From assembly GCA_947564765.1 (NCBI GenBank), contig CANODN010000011.1:1-17682 (forward strand): a stretch of 17,682 nt of DNA. The letters are read 5' to 3'. The translations under genes were made by a program, and so were the position numbers. Shown here in pieces: positions 1-6,344 of the stretch. The notes under the pieces were generated by a model that saw only the letters and a program-made list of their open reading frames with translations, was not told the DNA's origin and searched no databases. Every line of letters begins with the position of its first letter. Positions within the stretch are counted from its first letter, which is position 1. The DNA comes from an uncultured Roseburia sp. (lineage in GTDB: Bacteria > Bacillota > Clostridia > Lachnospirales > Lachnospiraceae).

Positions 1-661
1 GAATCTGATTGACATCCTGAAATTCGTCAATCAGAATATAGCGGTATTTCTTCTGCCATGCCAGCAGAATGTCCTTCCGTTCCGAAAACAATTCATACGT
101 ATACACCAGCATATCGTCAAAATCGATTTTGCGGTAACGCTTCAAAAACCGGTGATATTCCTGATAAATATACCCAAAGGTATCGGTTCCGCAATGTATA
201 GGATAATAATTGGAAAGATCGATTCTGCCGTTTTTGACAAAGCTGACTTCCGCAAGCAGATTCTGCACAAATTCCGCTTCGTTGTCATAATCCAGCTTCA
301 TGGAACGCAAAAGCGTCTGCATCAGCTGTATGCGTTCCTCTTCCCGTATAATATTAGAGGCTTCAAACTGGTAAGCGTGTTTTAAGATCATAAAAAAGAC
401 TGCATGAAATGTCCCGAAGGTAACTCTTTTTCCCTCCATCGGCATCAAAGAAAAAAACCGTTCCTTCATTTCATTGGCCGCTGCTTTTGTGAAGGTAATG
501 ACCAGTATATTGGAAGGATCGGTTTTGGCGCCGCGGATTAACTGTGCAAGCCTTCTGGTAATCACAGTGGTCTTGCCGGAACCGGGTCCGGCAAGCGCCA
601 GCATTGGACCTCTTTGATGCATAACCGCCTGCATCTGAGCGTCATTTAAATTCTGATTCAT
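1..661 (-). CDS. UvrD/PcrA-like superfamily 1 DNA helicase, N-terminal part (runs off the window)
   Basis: Translating the minus strand from the ATG at 661 gives 220 open residues and no stop before the window edge. Visible helicase motifs, in order, are Q-motif-like NLNDAQMQAV (4-13), Walker A AGPGSGKTT (24-32), motif Ia ITFTKAAANEMKER (55-68), TFGTFHAVFF (81-90) and Walker B ILIDEFQD (209-216). This is the ATP-binding half of a UvrD/REP-type 3'-to-5' helicase, a family that unwinds DNA in repair or clears replication obstacles. The C-terminal helicase motifs lie outside the window, so the exact subgroup cannot be told. The start codon overlaps the gltX stop in an ATGA, so translation is probably coupled to gltX and both share the gltX promoter. 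No separate promoter is visible. Confidence 0.93.
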   Translation of the reverse strand, partial: MNQNLNDAQMQAVMHQRGPMLALAGPGSGKTTVITRRLAQLIRGAKTDPSNILVITFTKAAANEMKERFFSLMPMEGKRVTFGTFHAVFFMILKHAYQFEASNIIREEERIQLMQTLLRSMKLDYDNEAEFVQNLLAEVSFVKNGRIDLSNYYPIHCGTDTFGYIYQEYHRFLKRYRKIDFDDMLVYTYELFSERKDILLAWQKKYRYILIDEFQDVNQI

Positions 662-2115
662 AAACTTTGTTGTAATTTTTCGATTCCTTTGCGAATTCTT
701 GACAGAGATTCTTCCTTGCCGAGGATCTCCATAATCTCTGTGGCGCCGCCCGGCGTCATCTGCTTGCCGGAAACAGCCGTGCGGATCGGCCAAAGCACAT
801 AGCCGTTCTTATATCCTTTTTCTTTTACAAAGGAAGAAATCCTCTCGTATAATGCATCGTTGCTGTAATCCTGCTGTTCTTCTAACATTGGCAGGATCTC
901 GTTTAAAACGGCAAGGGAAGTTTCCGGGTTTGTTTTCATCTTCTTGTGGGTATACATTGCGGTATCATATTCGGGAAGTTCTTCAAAGAAATCAATATGA
1001 TCTGCAATATCCGGGAAAATCTCGATTCTTGTCTGGACTAATTTTGCAATTTTTTTCAGATCCCAGTCCCGGTGAACGGTCTGTTTGATATAAGGCTCTG
1101 CCATTTCATAAAAGGTTTCAAAATCCATAGCTTTCATATATTCGCCGTTCATCCATTTTAATTTTGTGATATCAAATACTGCCGGTGATTTACTCATATG
1201 ATGATAATCAAAAGCCTCGACCAGCTCTTTTAAACTGAAAATCTCCCTGTTATCTGACGGGCTCCAGCCTAACAACGCCACAAAATTCACAACGGCATCC
1301 GACAAGAACCCCTGCTCCAGCAGATCCTCGTAGGAGGAATGTCCGCTTCTCTTACTCAGCTTCTGATGCTCTTCGTTGGTAATCAGCGGGCAATGCACAT
1401 ATACCGGAACCTCCCAGCCAAAGGCCTCATACAGACGGTTGTATTTCGGTGAGGAGGAAAGATATTCATTTCCTCTGACAATATGGGTGATTCCCATTAA
1501 ATGATCGTCTACTACATTGGCAAAATTATAGGTGGGATATCCATCGGATTTGATTAAGATCATATCGTCCAGCTCTGCATTATCCACTTCTATCCTTCCG
1601 TAGATCTCATCTTCAAATACTGTCGTACCGGTTCTGGGATTGTTCTGCCGAATGACGTAGGGTACGCCGGACGCTAGCTTTTCTTCGATTTCCTCTTTGC
1701 TAAGGCCAAGGCAGTGCTTGTCGTAAATGACAATTTCTTTGCCCGCCACCGTTTCCTTTAAGCTTTCTAAGCGTTCCTTATCGCAAAAGCAATAATATGC
1801 CTCTCCCTTTTCGATAAGCTGTTTTGCATATTCCAGATAAATGCCTTTTTCCTGACGCTCGCTCTGTACATAAGGTCCCACGCCTCCGTCTCTGTCCGGT
1901 CCTTCGTCATGAACAAGGCCTGTTTTCTCCATGGTACGGTAAATAATATCCAGCGCCTCCGGCACAAAACGTTCCTGATCCGTATCCTCTATTCTTAAAA
2001 TAAAATCTCCGCCTGCATGCTTTGCAATCAGATATGCATACAATGCCGTTCTTAAATTGCCTACATGCATCCGTCCTGTGGGACTGGGCGCAAATCTGGT
2101 TCTTACTTTATTCAT
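658..2115 (-). CDS. gltX: Glutamyl-tRNA synthetase
   Basis: The 485-residue protein is a class I aminoacyl-tRNA synthetase that charges tRNA-Glu (or tRNA-Glu and tRNA-Gln in organisms using the transamidation route) in the cytoplasm. The N-terminus has the GluRS signature RFAPSPTGRMHVGN (7-20), in which HVGN is the HIGH-motif equivalent. The second ATP motif KLSKR is at 252-256, followed by the GluRS-typical SGHSSYEDL. A CxC pair (109 and 111) plus His134/Cys135 resembles the zinc site of some GluRS enzymes. Length is normal for the family. The ATG at 2115 has an ideal GGAGG six bases upstream. The gene has its own promoter just upstream and its stop overlaps the next helicase gene. No T-box leader fits in the short upstream space. 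Confidence 0.97.
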   Translation of the reverse strand: MNKVRTRFAPSPTGRMHVGNLRTALYAYLIAKHAGGDFILRIEDTDQERFVPEALDIIYRTMEKTGLVHDEGPDRDGGVGPYVQSERQEKGIYLEYAKQLIEKGEAYYCFCDKERLESLKETVAGKEIVIYDKHCLGLSKEEIEEKLASGVPYVIRQNNPRTGTTVFEDEIYGRIEVDNAELDDMILIKSDGYPTYNFANVVDDHLMGITHIVRGNEYLSSSPKYNRLYEAFGWEVPVYVHCPLITNEEHQKLSKRSGHSSYEDLLEQGFLSDAVVNFVALLGWSPSDNREIFSLKELVEAFDYHHMSKSPAVFDITKLKWMNGEYMKAMDFETFYEMAEPYIKQTVHRDWDLKKIAKLVQTRIEIFPDIADHIDFFEELPEYDTAMYTHKKMKTNPETSLAVLNEILPMLEEQQDYSNDALYERISSFVKEKGYKNGYVLWPIRTAVSGKQMTPGGATEIMEILGKEESLSRIRKGIEKLQQSL

Positions 2116-2163
2116 ATGCTTCCTCCGTATTTGTATTTATTTGTCAAACGACATTCCACACAC

Positions 2164-2192
2164 ACTCTAGCATACAATTGAAAGATTGACAA
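2164..2192 (-). promoter_or_regulatory. Sigma-A-like promoter of gltX with extended -10
   Basis: On the minus strand a -35 box TTGTCA (2187-2192; five of six consensus) is followed by exactly 17 bases and a -10 box TAGAGT (2164-2169; four of six). TG one base before the -10 makes an extended -10 (TGC-TAGAGT). Predicted transcription starts near 2157, giving a leader of about 40 bases. The -35 box abuts the U-tract of the upstream terminator. Found by eye; not experimentally supported. Confidence 0.6.
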
Positions 2193-2193
2193 G

Positions 2194-2233
2194 AAAAAAA
2201 GCACACAGACAGCTGCTTCACTGCCCATGTGCT
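2194..2233 (-). terminator. Rho-independent terminator after the secreted-protein pair
   Basis: Read on the minus strand, AGCACA (2233-2228) pairs with TGTGCT (2205-2200). An inner helix GGCAG/CTGTC with one G-U pair lies inside it. The stem is followed directly by a run of seven T (2200-2194). It lies 13 bases after the stop of the second secreted-protein gene and before the gltX promoter, so it closes that operon. Confidence 0.8.
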
Positions 2234-2246
2234 CTGTATACTCCTT

Positions 2247-3035
2247 TTAGTTGATCGGATTCCGGTAAAGATAATAATATCTTGAAGAAATCTCTTTCGT
2301 CTTTTTATTCATATATTCTACACGGAAGCTTGTTTCTGCAAACATACCGGTTGACATATAATAATTCCAGTAGCTTGAATCATAAGAACTTTGGTAATCA
2401 TGTTCATACTTATAAGCGTATGGGGAAAGTGTAACCTTGGAATTGTTTTTAATCGGTTTTTCCACCCAGTCTCCCTTCGCATCATAGTATCGCATAATGA
2501 TGGAATTCAGTTTATATCCCTTTTGCATCTTTACTTTGAATTTACCGCTCTTTTTATTGGTCAGCATACCGAAAATATCCTGTTTTCCTGCAAAGGTTAC
2601 TTTTTTCAGAGCCGGATGATAATATTCCAGATCCGTTTCTTTTGCCGTCACCTTTACGGTATGCTTACTGATTTTCTTGCCCTGTTCATTGCACACCTGA
2701 AATGTCACTTTATATTTGCCCGGTTTCTTTGCATACAGACGAAGCGTTGCGTATCCGTACGGATGCTCCGAATAAGTAGACAGATATGAATGATAAGACT
2801 GATGTGTCTGCTTTACATACAGATTCTTGCTGCTTGACTTGATTTTGACAATCTTTGCATCGCCCATGGAATAATCGATATTAATATCGGTTTCCCAGGT
2901 AGATCCCACAGGAATCGTGATTTTCTTGGGATTTACGGATGCTTTTGCAAATGCCTGCGTATTTGGAACGGCAATTACTGCAGCTGCCATGCATACTGCC
3001 AGAACAATGCCGGTCATTTTTTTCCAGATTTTCAT
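2247..3035 (-). CDS. Secreted protein of unknown family, paralogue of its upstream neighbour
   Basis: The 262-residue protein has a Sec signal peptide: basic MKIWKK, a hydrophobic core at about 8-23, and likely cleavage after AFA or AKA near 30-32. No lipobox or cell-wall anchor is visible. The mature part is rich in Lys and Tyr and looks like beta-sandwich material. Segments shared with the upstream gene include IKSSSKNL (65-72), KPGKYKVTF (104-112), a short KKVTFAG block (144-150), KFKVKMQKGYKLNSI (165-179), KPIKN (193-197) and FAETSFRVEY (232-241). A Tyr/Ser-rich stretch (203-228) sets it apart. AGGAGG precedes the ATG. It starts 36 bases after its paralogue with no terminator between, and a terminator follows, so it is the last gene of a two-gene operon. 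Function is unknown; the compact GKYKVTF strands suggest an extracellular Ig-like fold, which is inference. Confidence 0.85.
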   Translation of the reverse strand: MKIWKKMTGIVLAVCMAAAVIAVPNTQAFAKASVNPKKITIPVGSTWETDINIDYSMGDAKIVKIKSSSKNLYVKQTHQSYHSYLSTYSEHPYGYATLRLYAKKPGKYKVTFQVCNEQGKKISKHTVKVTAKETDLEYYHPALKKVTFAGKQDIFGMLTNKKSGKFKVKMQKGYKLNSIIMRYYDAKGDWVEKPIKNNSKVTLSPYAYKYEHDYQSSYDSSYWNYYMSTGMFAETSFRVEYMNKKTKEISSRYYYLYRNPIN

Positions 3036-3071
3036 ATTTTTTCTCCTCCTGTCCCGGATGTTTTCCGATGA

Positions 3072-3821
3072 TTAATTCTTTGCCAGACGATGAACGGTAA
3101 ACAGCCATGACCTTTCTTCGTTTGTATATTTATCAACATAGGTAATGCGAATCTCCGTATCGGCAAACAGATCTCCCCACCAGTATTCATATCCCGGTCC
3201 GTTCATGGAGCTGGTGCTTTTGTATCGGAACTGTCCGAGCTTTATTTTTTTACCGTTTTTGACTGGCTTTGTAATTGACTTTCCTGCCTTATCGTATGTA
3301 GTCACCTCTATGGATTTGATTGCATAGCCTTTTGTCATCTTTACTTTCAGTTTTCCTTTTGCTTTTGGAAAAATCATAGTTCCAAATACCGGATTCACCG
3401 AATCATAAACCGCTTTTCCGCCAATGCTGACCTTTTTCACTGCAGACTCATATGTAGCAATCACCTGAACCACATGATGCTGCTTCACTCTGTTATTCCG
3501 GTCGACTACATCAAAGCTTACCTTATACTTGCCCTTTTTCTTCGGGTACACGGAAATTCTTGCAGAACCTGTCCAGTCGCTGTCGGAATCCACATAGGTA
3601 TTACGAACGATCAGATTCTTTTTGGACGAGGATTTTAAATTAGCGATCTTATACTCTCCCGCCACCAGTTTCACCGTAAAAGAACTCTCTTCCAGTACCG
3701 TCGCATGCGCTTTTGCCGGCGCTGTAGATGCTTTTGCTTCTACATTCGGCGTCAGCATGAAAGATGCTGCCATACTGATTGCAAGCATAAAGCAAACAAC
3801 GTTTCTCATTACTTTTTTCAT
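3072..3821 (-). CDS. Secreted protein of unknown family, first of a tandem paralogous pair
   Basis: The 249-residue protein starts with a signal peptide (MKKVMRN, hydrophobic core about 8-24, probable cleavage after VEA or AKA near 29-31). It has no transmembrane anchor, LPXTG or lipobox. The body carries the same blocks as the downstream gene: NLKSSSKKNL (61-70), YPKKKGKYKVSFDV (92-105), VKKVSIGGK (128-136), GKLKVKMTKGYAIKSIEV (156-173), KPVKNGKK (185-192) and FADTEIRITYVD (219-230). Spacing of these blocks is conserved, so the pair arose by tandem duplication and then diverged strongly. AGGAGG lies ten bases before the ATG. The good promoter at 3969-3997 should drive it through a 140-base leader that includes the G9 tract. 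I do not recognise the family; it is expected to be exported, highly basic and possibly wall-associated. Confidence 0.85.
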   Translation of the reverse strand: MKKVMRNVVCFMLAISMAASFMLTPNVEAKASTAPAKAHATVLEESSFTVKLVAGEYKIANLKSSSKKNLIVRNTYVDSDSDWTGSARISVYPKKKGKYKVSFDVVDRNNRVKQHHVVQVIATYESAVKKVSIGGKAVYDSVNPVFGTMIFPKAKGKLKVKMTKGYAIKSIEVTTYDKAGKSITKPVKNGKKIKLGQFRYKSTSSMNGPGYEYWWGDLFADTEIRITYVDKYTNEERSWLFTVHRLAKN

Positions 3822-3931
3822 TACTCTTTTCCTCCTGTAATTATCATTTTTCGTCGGAACTATATTGTTTTTGTGTCAGTTCGCACTTTCATGACACCGC
3901 ATTTTGCAGTGCAGTACAAAATCCTGTTATA

Positions 3932-3940
3932 CCCCCCCCC
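3932..3940 (-). repeat. Homopolymer of nine G in the leader of the secreted-protein operon
   Basis: Nine consecutive C on the plus strand (nine G in the transcript) lie about 20-30 bases downstream of the predicted transcription start. They are followed by TATAAC, echoing the GGGGTATAAT of the promoter 37 bases upstream. Tracts of this length can change length by slipped-strand mispairing. It lies outside coding sequence, so any effect would be on transcription or on leader structure. Confidence 0.9.
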
Positions 3941-3968
3941 ACAAAATTTTCCGGTTCCAACAGGCTTT

Positions 3969-3997
3969 ATTATACCCCTCTTCTTTTTTGATTACAA
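3969..3997 (-). promoter_or_regulatory. Sigma-A-like promoter for the secreted-protein pair
   Basis: On the minus strand, TTGTAA (3992-3997; four of six -35 consensus) is followed by 17 bases and a perfect TATAAT (3969-3974). The start would be near 3962, leaving a 140-base untranslated leader before the ATG at 3821. The spacer is rich in A and G. This is the best consensus promoter I found in the window. No clear terminator separates it from the preceding ABC exporter gene. Confidence 0.7.
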
Positions 3998-4082
3998 TCT
4001 TTTCCCTATAATTTTTAATCTGCTTTTCATCTTTCACAATTCTCTATCATCCAAATCTCTGCTTTCCAAAACGTGCAGGCAT

Positions 4083-5816
4083 CTACAGGCTATGCATATG
4101 ATACAGCTTCTCATAAATTCCGCCCTTTGCCAGCAGCTCCTCATGACTGCCCTCTTCCGCAATTCCTTCCTCTGTCAAAACCAGAATCCGTTTCGCATTC
4201 TGTATGGTTGTCAATCTATGGGCAATTACAAATGTTGTCCTGTTTTCTGCCAGCCGTTCCAGAGAATCCTGCACCACCTTTTCGCTTTCGTTATCAAGGG
4301 CGGAGGTCGCTTCGTCAAAAATCAGAACCGGCGGATTTTTCAAAAATACCCTTGCAATGGAAATTCTCTGCTTCTGACCCCCGGAAAGTTTAATCCCCCG
4401 CTGCCCAATATCCGTTTCATAGCCGTTTGGCAGGGACATAATAAATTCATGGGCGTTGGCATTTTTTGCCGCCTGAATCACTTCCTCTCTTGTGGCATCC
4501 GGCCGTCCGTAATGGATATTATCGTATACGGTTCCCACAAAAAGATAGACATCCTGCTGTACGATTCCGATATGATCCCGCAGACTTTTGATTTTCAAAG
4601 TACGGATATCCTTGCCGTCTACTCTGACCGCTCCTCCTGTTACATCATAAAATCTGGGAATCAGACTGCAGAGGGTGCTTTTCCCTGCACCGGAGGAACC
4701 AACAAGCGCCACGTACTCTCCGGCATCCACATGCAGGTGGATATGACTTAACACCTTTTCACTGTTTTCCTCATAGCGGAAGGAAACGTTGTCAAAATCG
4801 ATCATGCCCTTCACATCCGACAATTCCTCTGCGTCCTTCTGATCTGCAATATCCGGTTCTATGGCCATAATTTCCAGGAAACGCTCAAATCCCGTATATC
4901 CGTTCTGAAACTGCTCCGTAAAATCGATCAGCGTTTTGATAGGTTCCGTCAGTACATTGATATAAAGCAGAAATGTGATCAGATCGGTCACTGCTATTTT
5001 GTCTGCCGAAATAAAAATTGCACCTGCCACCAGAACAACAATGGTAATCAGCAGAGAAAAGGAGCTAAGCCCCGCATGATAGCCGCCCATATAAAAATAA
5101 CTGTTCCGCTTGGCTTCCAAAAATCCCTGATTTCCCCTTTTAAATTTCTCTTTTTCTATTTCTTCATTGGCAAAGGATTTCACCACCCGGATTCCGGAAA
5201 GATTATCTTCAATCTGGCTGTTAATCTCTGCAATTTTTTCCCTGTTTCTGCGGAACGCCCGTTTCATTCTTCCATTGAAAAAATAAGCGTAAAGAAACAT
5301 CACCGGAACAAGGGCAAAGGCTGCCAGTGTCAATACGGGACTGATACACATCATGATCACAAAGGCTCCGCAGATTTTAATCACAGAAATCACAATATTC
5401 TCCGGCCCGTGATGCATCAGCTCCGTAATATCAAACAGATCTGTCGTAATCCTTGACATCAGAGCCCCTGTTTTCTGGTTATCATAAAATGCAAAGGATA
5501 ATTTCTGAAAATGATCAAAAATCTCCTTCCGCATATCGTATTCTATTCTGGCTCCCATAACATGCCCGTAGTTGCTGATAAAATAATTGCAATAGCAGGA
5601 AACTGCCACCATTCCAATCATAATCAGTCCCAGAATCAGTGTCTGGCGCAGCACCTCGTCTTTGTCCAGATAAATAATCGTAGAGGTAATATAACGGGCA
5701 ATCAACGGTATGGCAAGGGCAATCGCCGAAGCTGCAATGGCAAAAAACATATCTGCCGCAAAAATTCTGCGATATGGTTTATAATATGAAATCATCTTTT
5801 TTAAATTTTCATTCAT
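4083..5816 (-). CDS. ABC exporter half-transporter (transmembrane domain fused to ATPase), MsbA/BmrA type
   Basis: The 577-residue protein is a complete type IV exporter subunit: an N-terminal membrane domain with about six helices (roughly 15-300) and a C-terminal nucleotide-binding domain. ATPase motifs are all intact: Walker A GSSGAGKST (373-381), Q-loop around VQQDVYLF (419-426), signature LSGGQ (477-481), Walker B VLIFDE (497-502), D-loop SALD and the switch His533 in IAHRLTT. It therefore should form a working homodimer, or pair with a subunit encoded elsewhere. This family exports lipids, drugs or peptides at the cytoplasmic membrane; the substrate cannot be read from sequence. No peptidase or accessory domain is fused to it. 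It begins 15 bases after the acylphosphatase stop, behind a modest GAGGG site, so the two are likely cotranscribed. No terminator is evident after it. Confidence 0.93.
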   Translation of the reverse strand: MNENLKKMISYYKPYRRIFAADMFFAIAASAIALAIPLIARYITSTIIYLDKDEVLRQTLILGLIMIGMVAVSCYCNYFISNYGHVMGARIEYDMRKEIFDHFQKLSFAFYDNQKTGALMSRITTDLFDITELMHHGPENIVISVIKICGAFVIMMCISPVLTLAAFALVPVMFLYAYFFNGRMKRAFRRNREKIAEINSQIEDNLSGIRVVKSFANEEIEKEKFKRGNQGFLEAKRNSYFYMGGYHAGLSSFSLLITIVVLVAGAIFISADKIAVTDLITFLLYINVLTEPIKTLIDFTEQFQNGYTGFERFLEIMAIEPDIADQKDAEELSDVKGMIDFDNVSFRYEENSEKVLSHIHLHVDAGEYVALVGSSGAGKSTLCSLIPRFYDVTGGAVRVDGKDIRTLKIKSLRDHIGIVQQDVYLFVGTVYDNIHYGRPDATREEVIQAAKNANAHEFIMSLPNGYETDIGQRGIKLSGGQKQRISIARVFLKNPPVLIFDEATSALDNESEKVVQDSLERLAENRTTFVIAHRLTTIQNAKRILVLTEEGIAEEGSHEELLAKGGIYEKLYHMHSL

Positions 5817-5831
5817 GTTCCGTTCCCTCTT

Positions 5832-6110
5832 TTAATTCAACATTTTAAAATCTTTTTCCGTTCCCTTTACGGGAATCTCTTCCGAATCTATCCCTTCAAT
5901 CCGGATTGGGCGGCTCTGATCTATAGCCCATACCAATGCATGGAGCGCATCTTCCTCTCCCTGGGCTTCCATTTCAACAGTTCCGTCATACAAATTACGC
6001 ACCCAGCCGCTGATGCCAAGTCTTGACGCCTCATAAAAAGCCCGGTAACGAAACCCTACTCCTTGCACATTTCCATAAAAAATATAATGCTTCCGAATTA
6101 TTTTATTCAT
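5832..6110 (-). CDS. acyP: Acylphosphatase
   Basis: A 92-residue cytoplasmic enzyme hydrolysing acyl phosphates such as acetyl phosphate or 1,3-bisphosphoglycerate. The family signature GNVQGVGFR is followed by the GWVRN..DG.VEM block. The catalytic Arg is residue 21 (in GVGFR) and the substrate-binding Asn is residue 39 (in VRN), both present. The reading frame is open upstream to a TTG at 6125, which would add five residues. I chose the ATG at 6110 because GGGAG sits eight bases before it and the resulting length fits the usual size of about 90 residues. It is first in a two-gene unit with the ABC exporter. A functional link is not established, and acylphosphatases often have arbitrary neighbours. 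Confidence 0.94.
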   Translation of the reverse strand: MNKIIRKHYIFYGNVQGVGFRYRAFYEASRLGISGWVRNLYDGTVEMEAQGEEDALHALVWAIDQSRPIRIEGIDSEEIPVKGTEKDFKMLN

Positions 6111-6118
6111 TTTCTGCA

Positions 6119-6123
6119 CTCCC
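6119..6123 (-). promoter_or_regulatory. Ribosome binding site that sets the acylphosphatase start
   Basis: GGGAG on the minus strand lies eight bases before the ATG at 6110. It overlaps the alternative in-frame TTG at 6125, which could not use it. This supports the shorter, 92-residue acylphosphatase. Confidence 0.65.
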
Positions 6124-6149
6124 AAAGTCCATTTTTTCCTAAATCACAT

Positions 6150-6212
6150 AACGCTGCCCTGCATCGATATCCTTCTCCAGCCGCTAAAAAAATCCTGTCC
6201 AAAAGCAGCGTT
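6150..6212 (-). repeat. Inverted repeat in the leader upstream of acylphosphatase
   Basis: On the minus strand AACGCTGC (6212-6205) is perfectly complementary to GCAGCGTT (6157-6150), with 47 bases between. It could close a multibranched leader-RNA domain. The enclosed sequence has a run of seven T and no second strong helix that I can identify. I match it to no known riboswitch class, and an eight-base pairing at this distance can occur by chance. No convincing -35/-10 pair was found in the 160-base region between the argS terminator and the acylphosphatase start. Confidence 0.35.
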
Positions 6213-6270
6213 TTTCCTATACGAAGCTTACAGAATCTGCCGACGACGAATTTTTGGAATACACGATAAC

Positions 6271-6309
6271 AAAAAGAATGCGCTCTGGCACATTTCTGTG
6301 CCAAAGCGC
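6271..6309 (-). terminator. Strong rho-independent terminator after argS
   Basis: On the minus strand GCGCTTTGGCACA (6309-6297), a GAAA tetraloop, and TGTGCCAGAGCGC (6292-6280) form a 13-base-pair stem with a single T-G wobble, followed by ATTCTTTTTG. It lies 35 bases after the argS stop. It is the first clear terminator reached by transcription entering from the purine genes at the far end. Confidence 0.93.
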
Positions 6310-6344
6310 GGCTGCATCAACAGCCATCTACAGACAAAACAAGC

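Noticed and set aside
2116..2190. T-box or other aminoacyl-tRNA-sensing leader before gltX
   Set aside because: Only about 40 transcribed bases lie before the start codon, too few for a T-box; none of its conserved elements are present.
2247..3821. Lipoprotein status for the secreted pair
   Set aside because: The cysteines in the leader region are not in a lipobox: the residues before them do not fit the consensus, and no Cys sits at the predicted cleavage site.
3705..4751. Long plus-strand reading frame of 348 codons
   Set aside because: It runs antisense across the secreted-protein promoter and the conserved ATPase end of the ABC exporter, and has no recognisable domain or ribosome binding site.
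4083..5816. Peptidase-containing bacteriocin exporter linked to the C39-like peptidase
   Set aside because: The exporter begins directly with its membrane domain and carries no C39 domain; it is also separated from the peptidase gene by more than 8 kb and a strong terminator.
6107..6304. Minus-strand 65-codon frame between argS and acylphosphatase
   Set aside because: It begins inside the argS terminator hairpin, has no ribosome binding site and matches no family I know.
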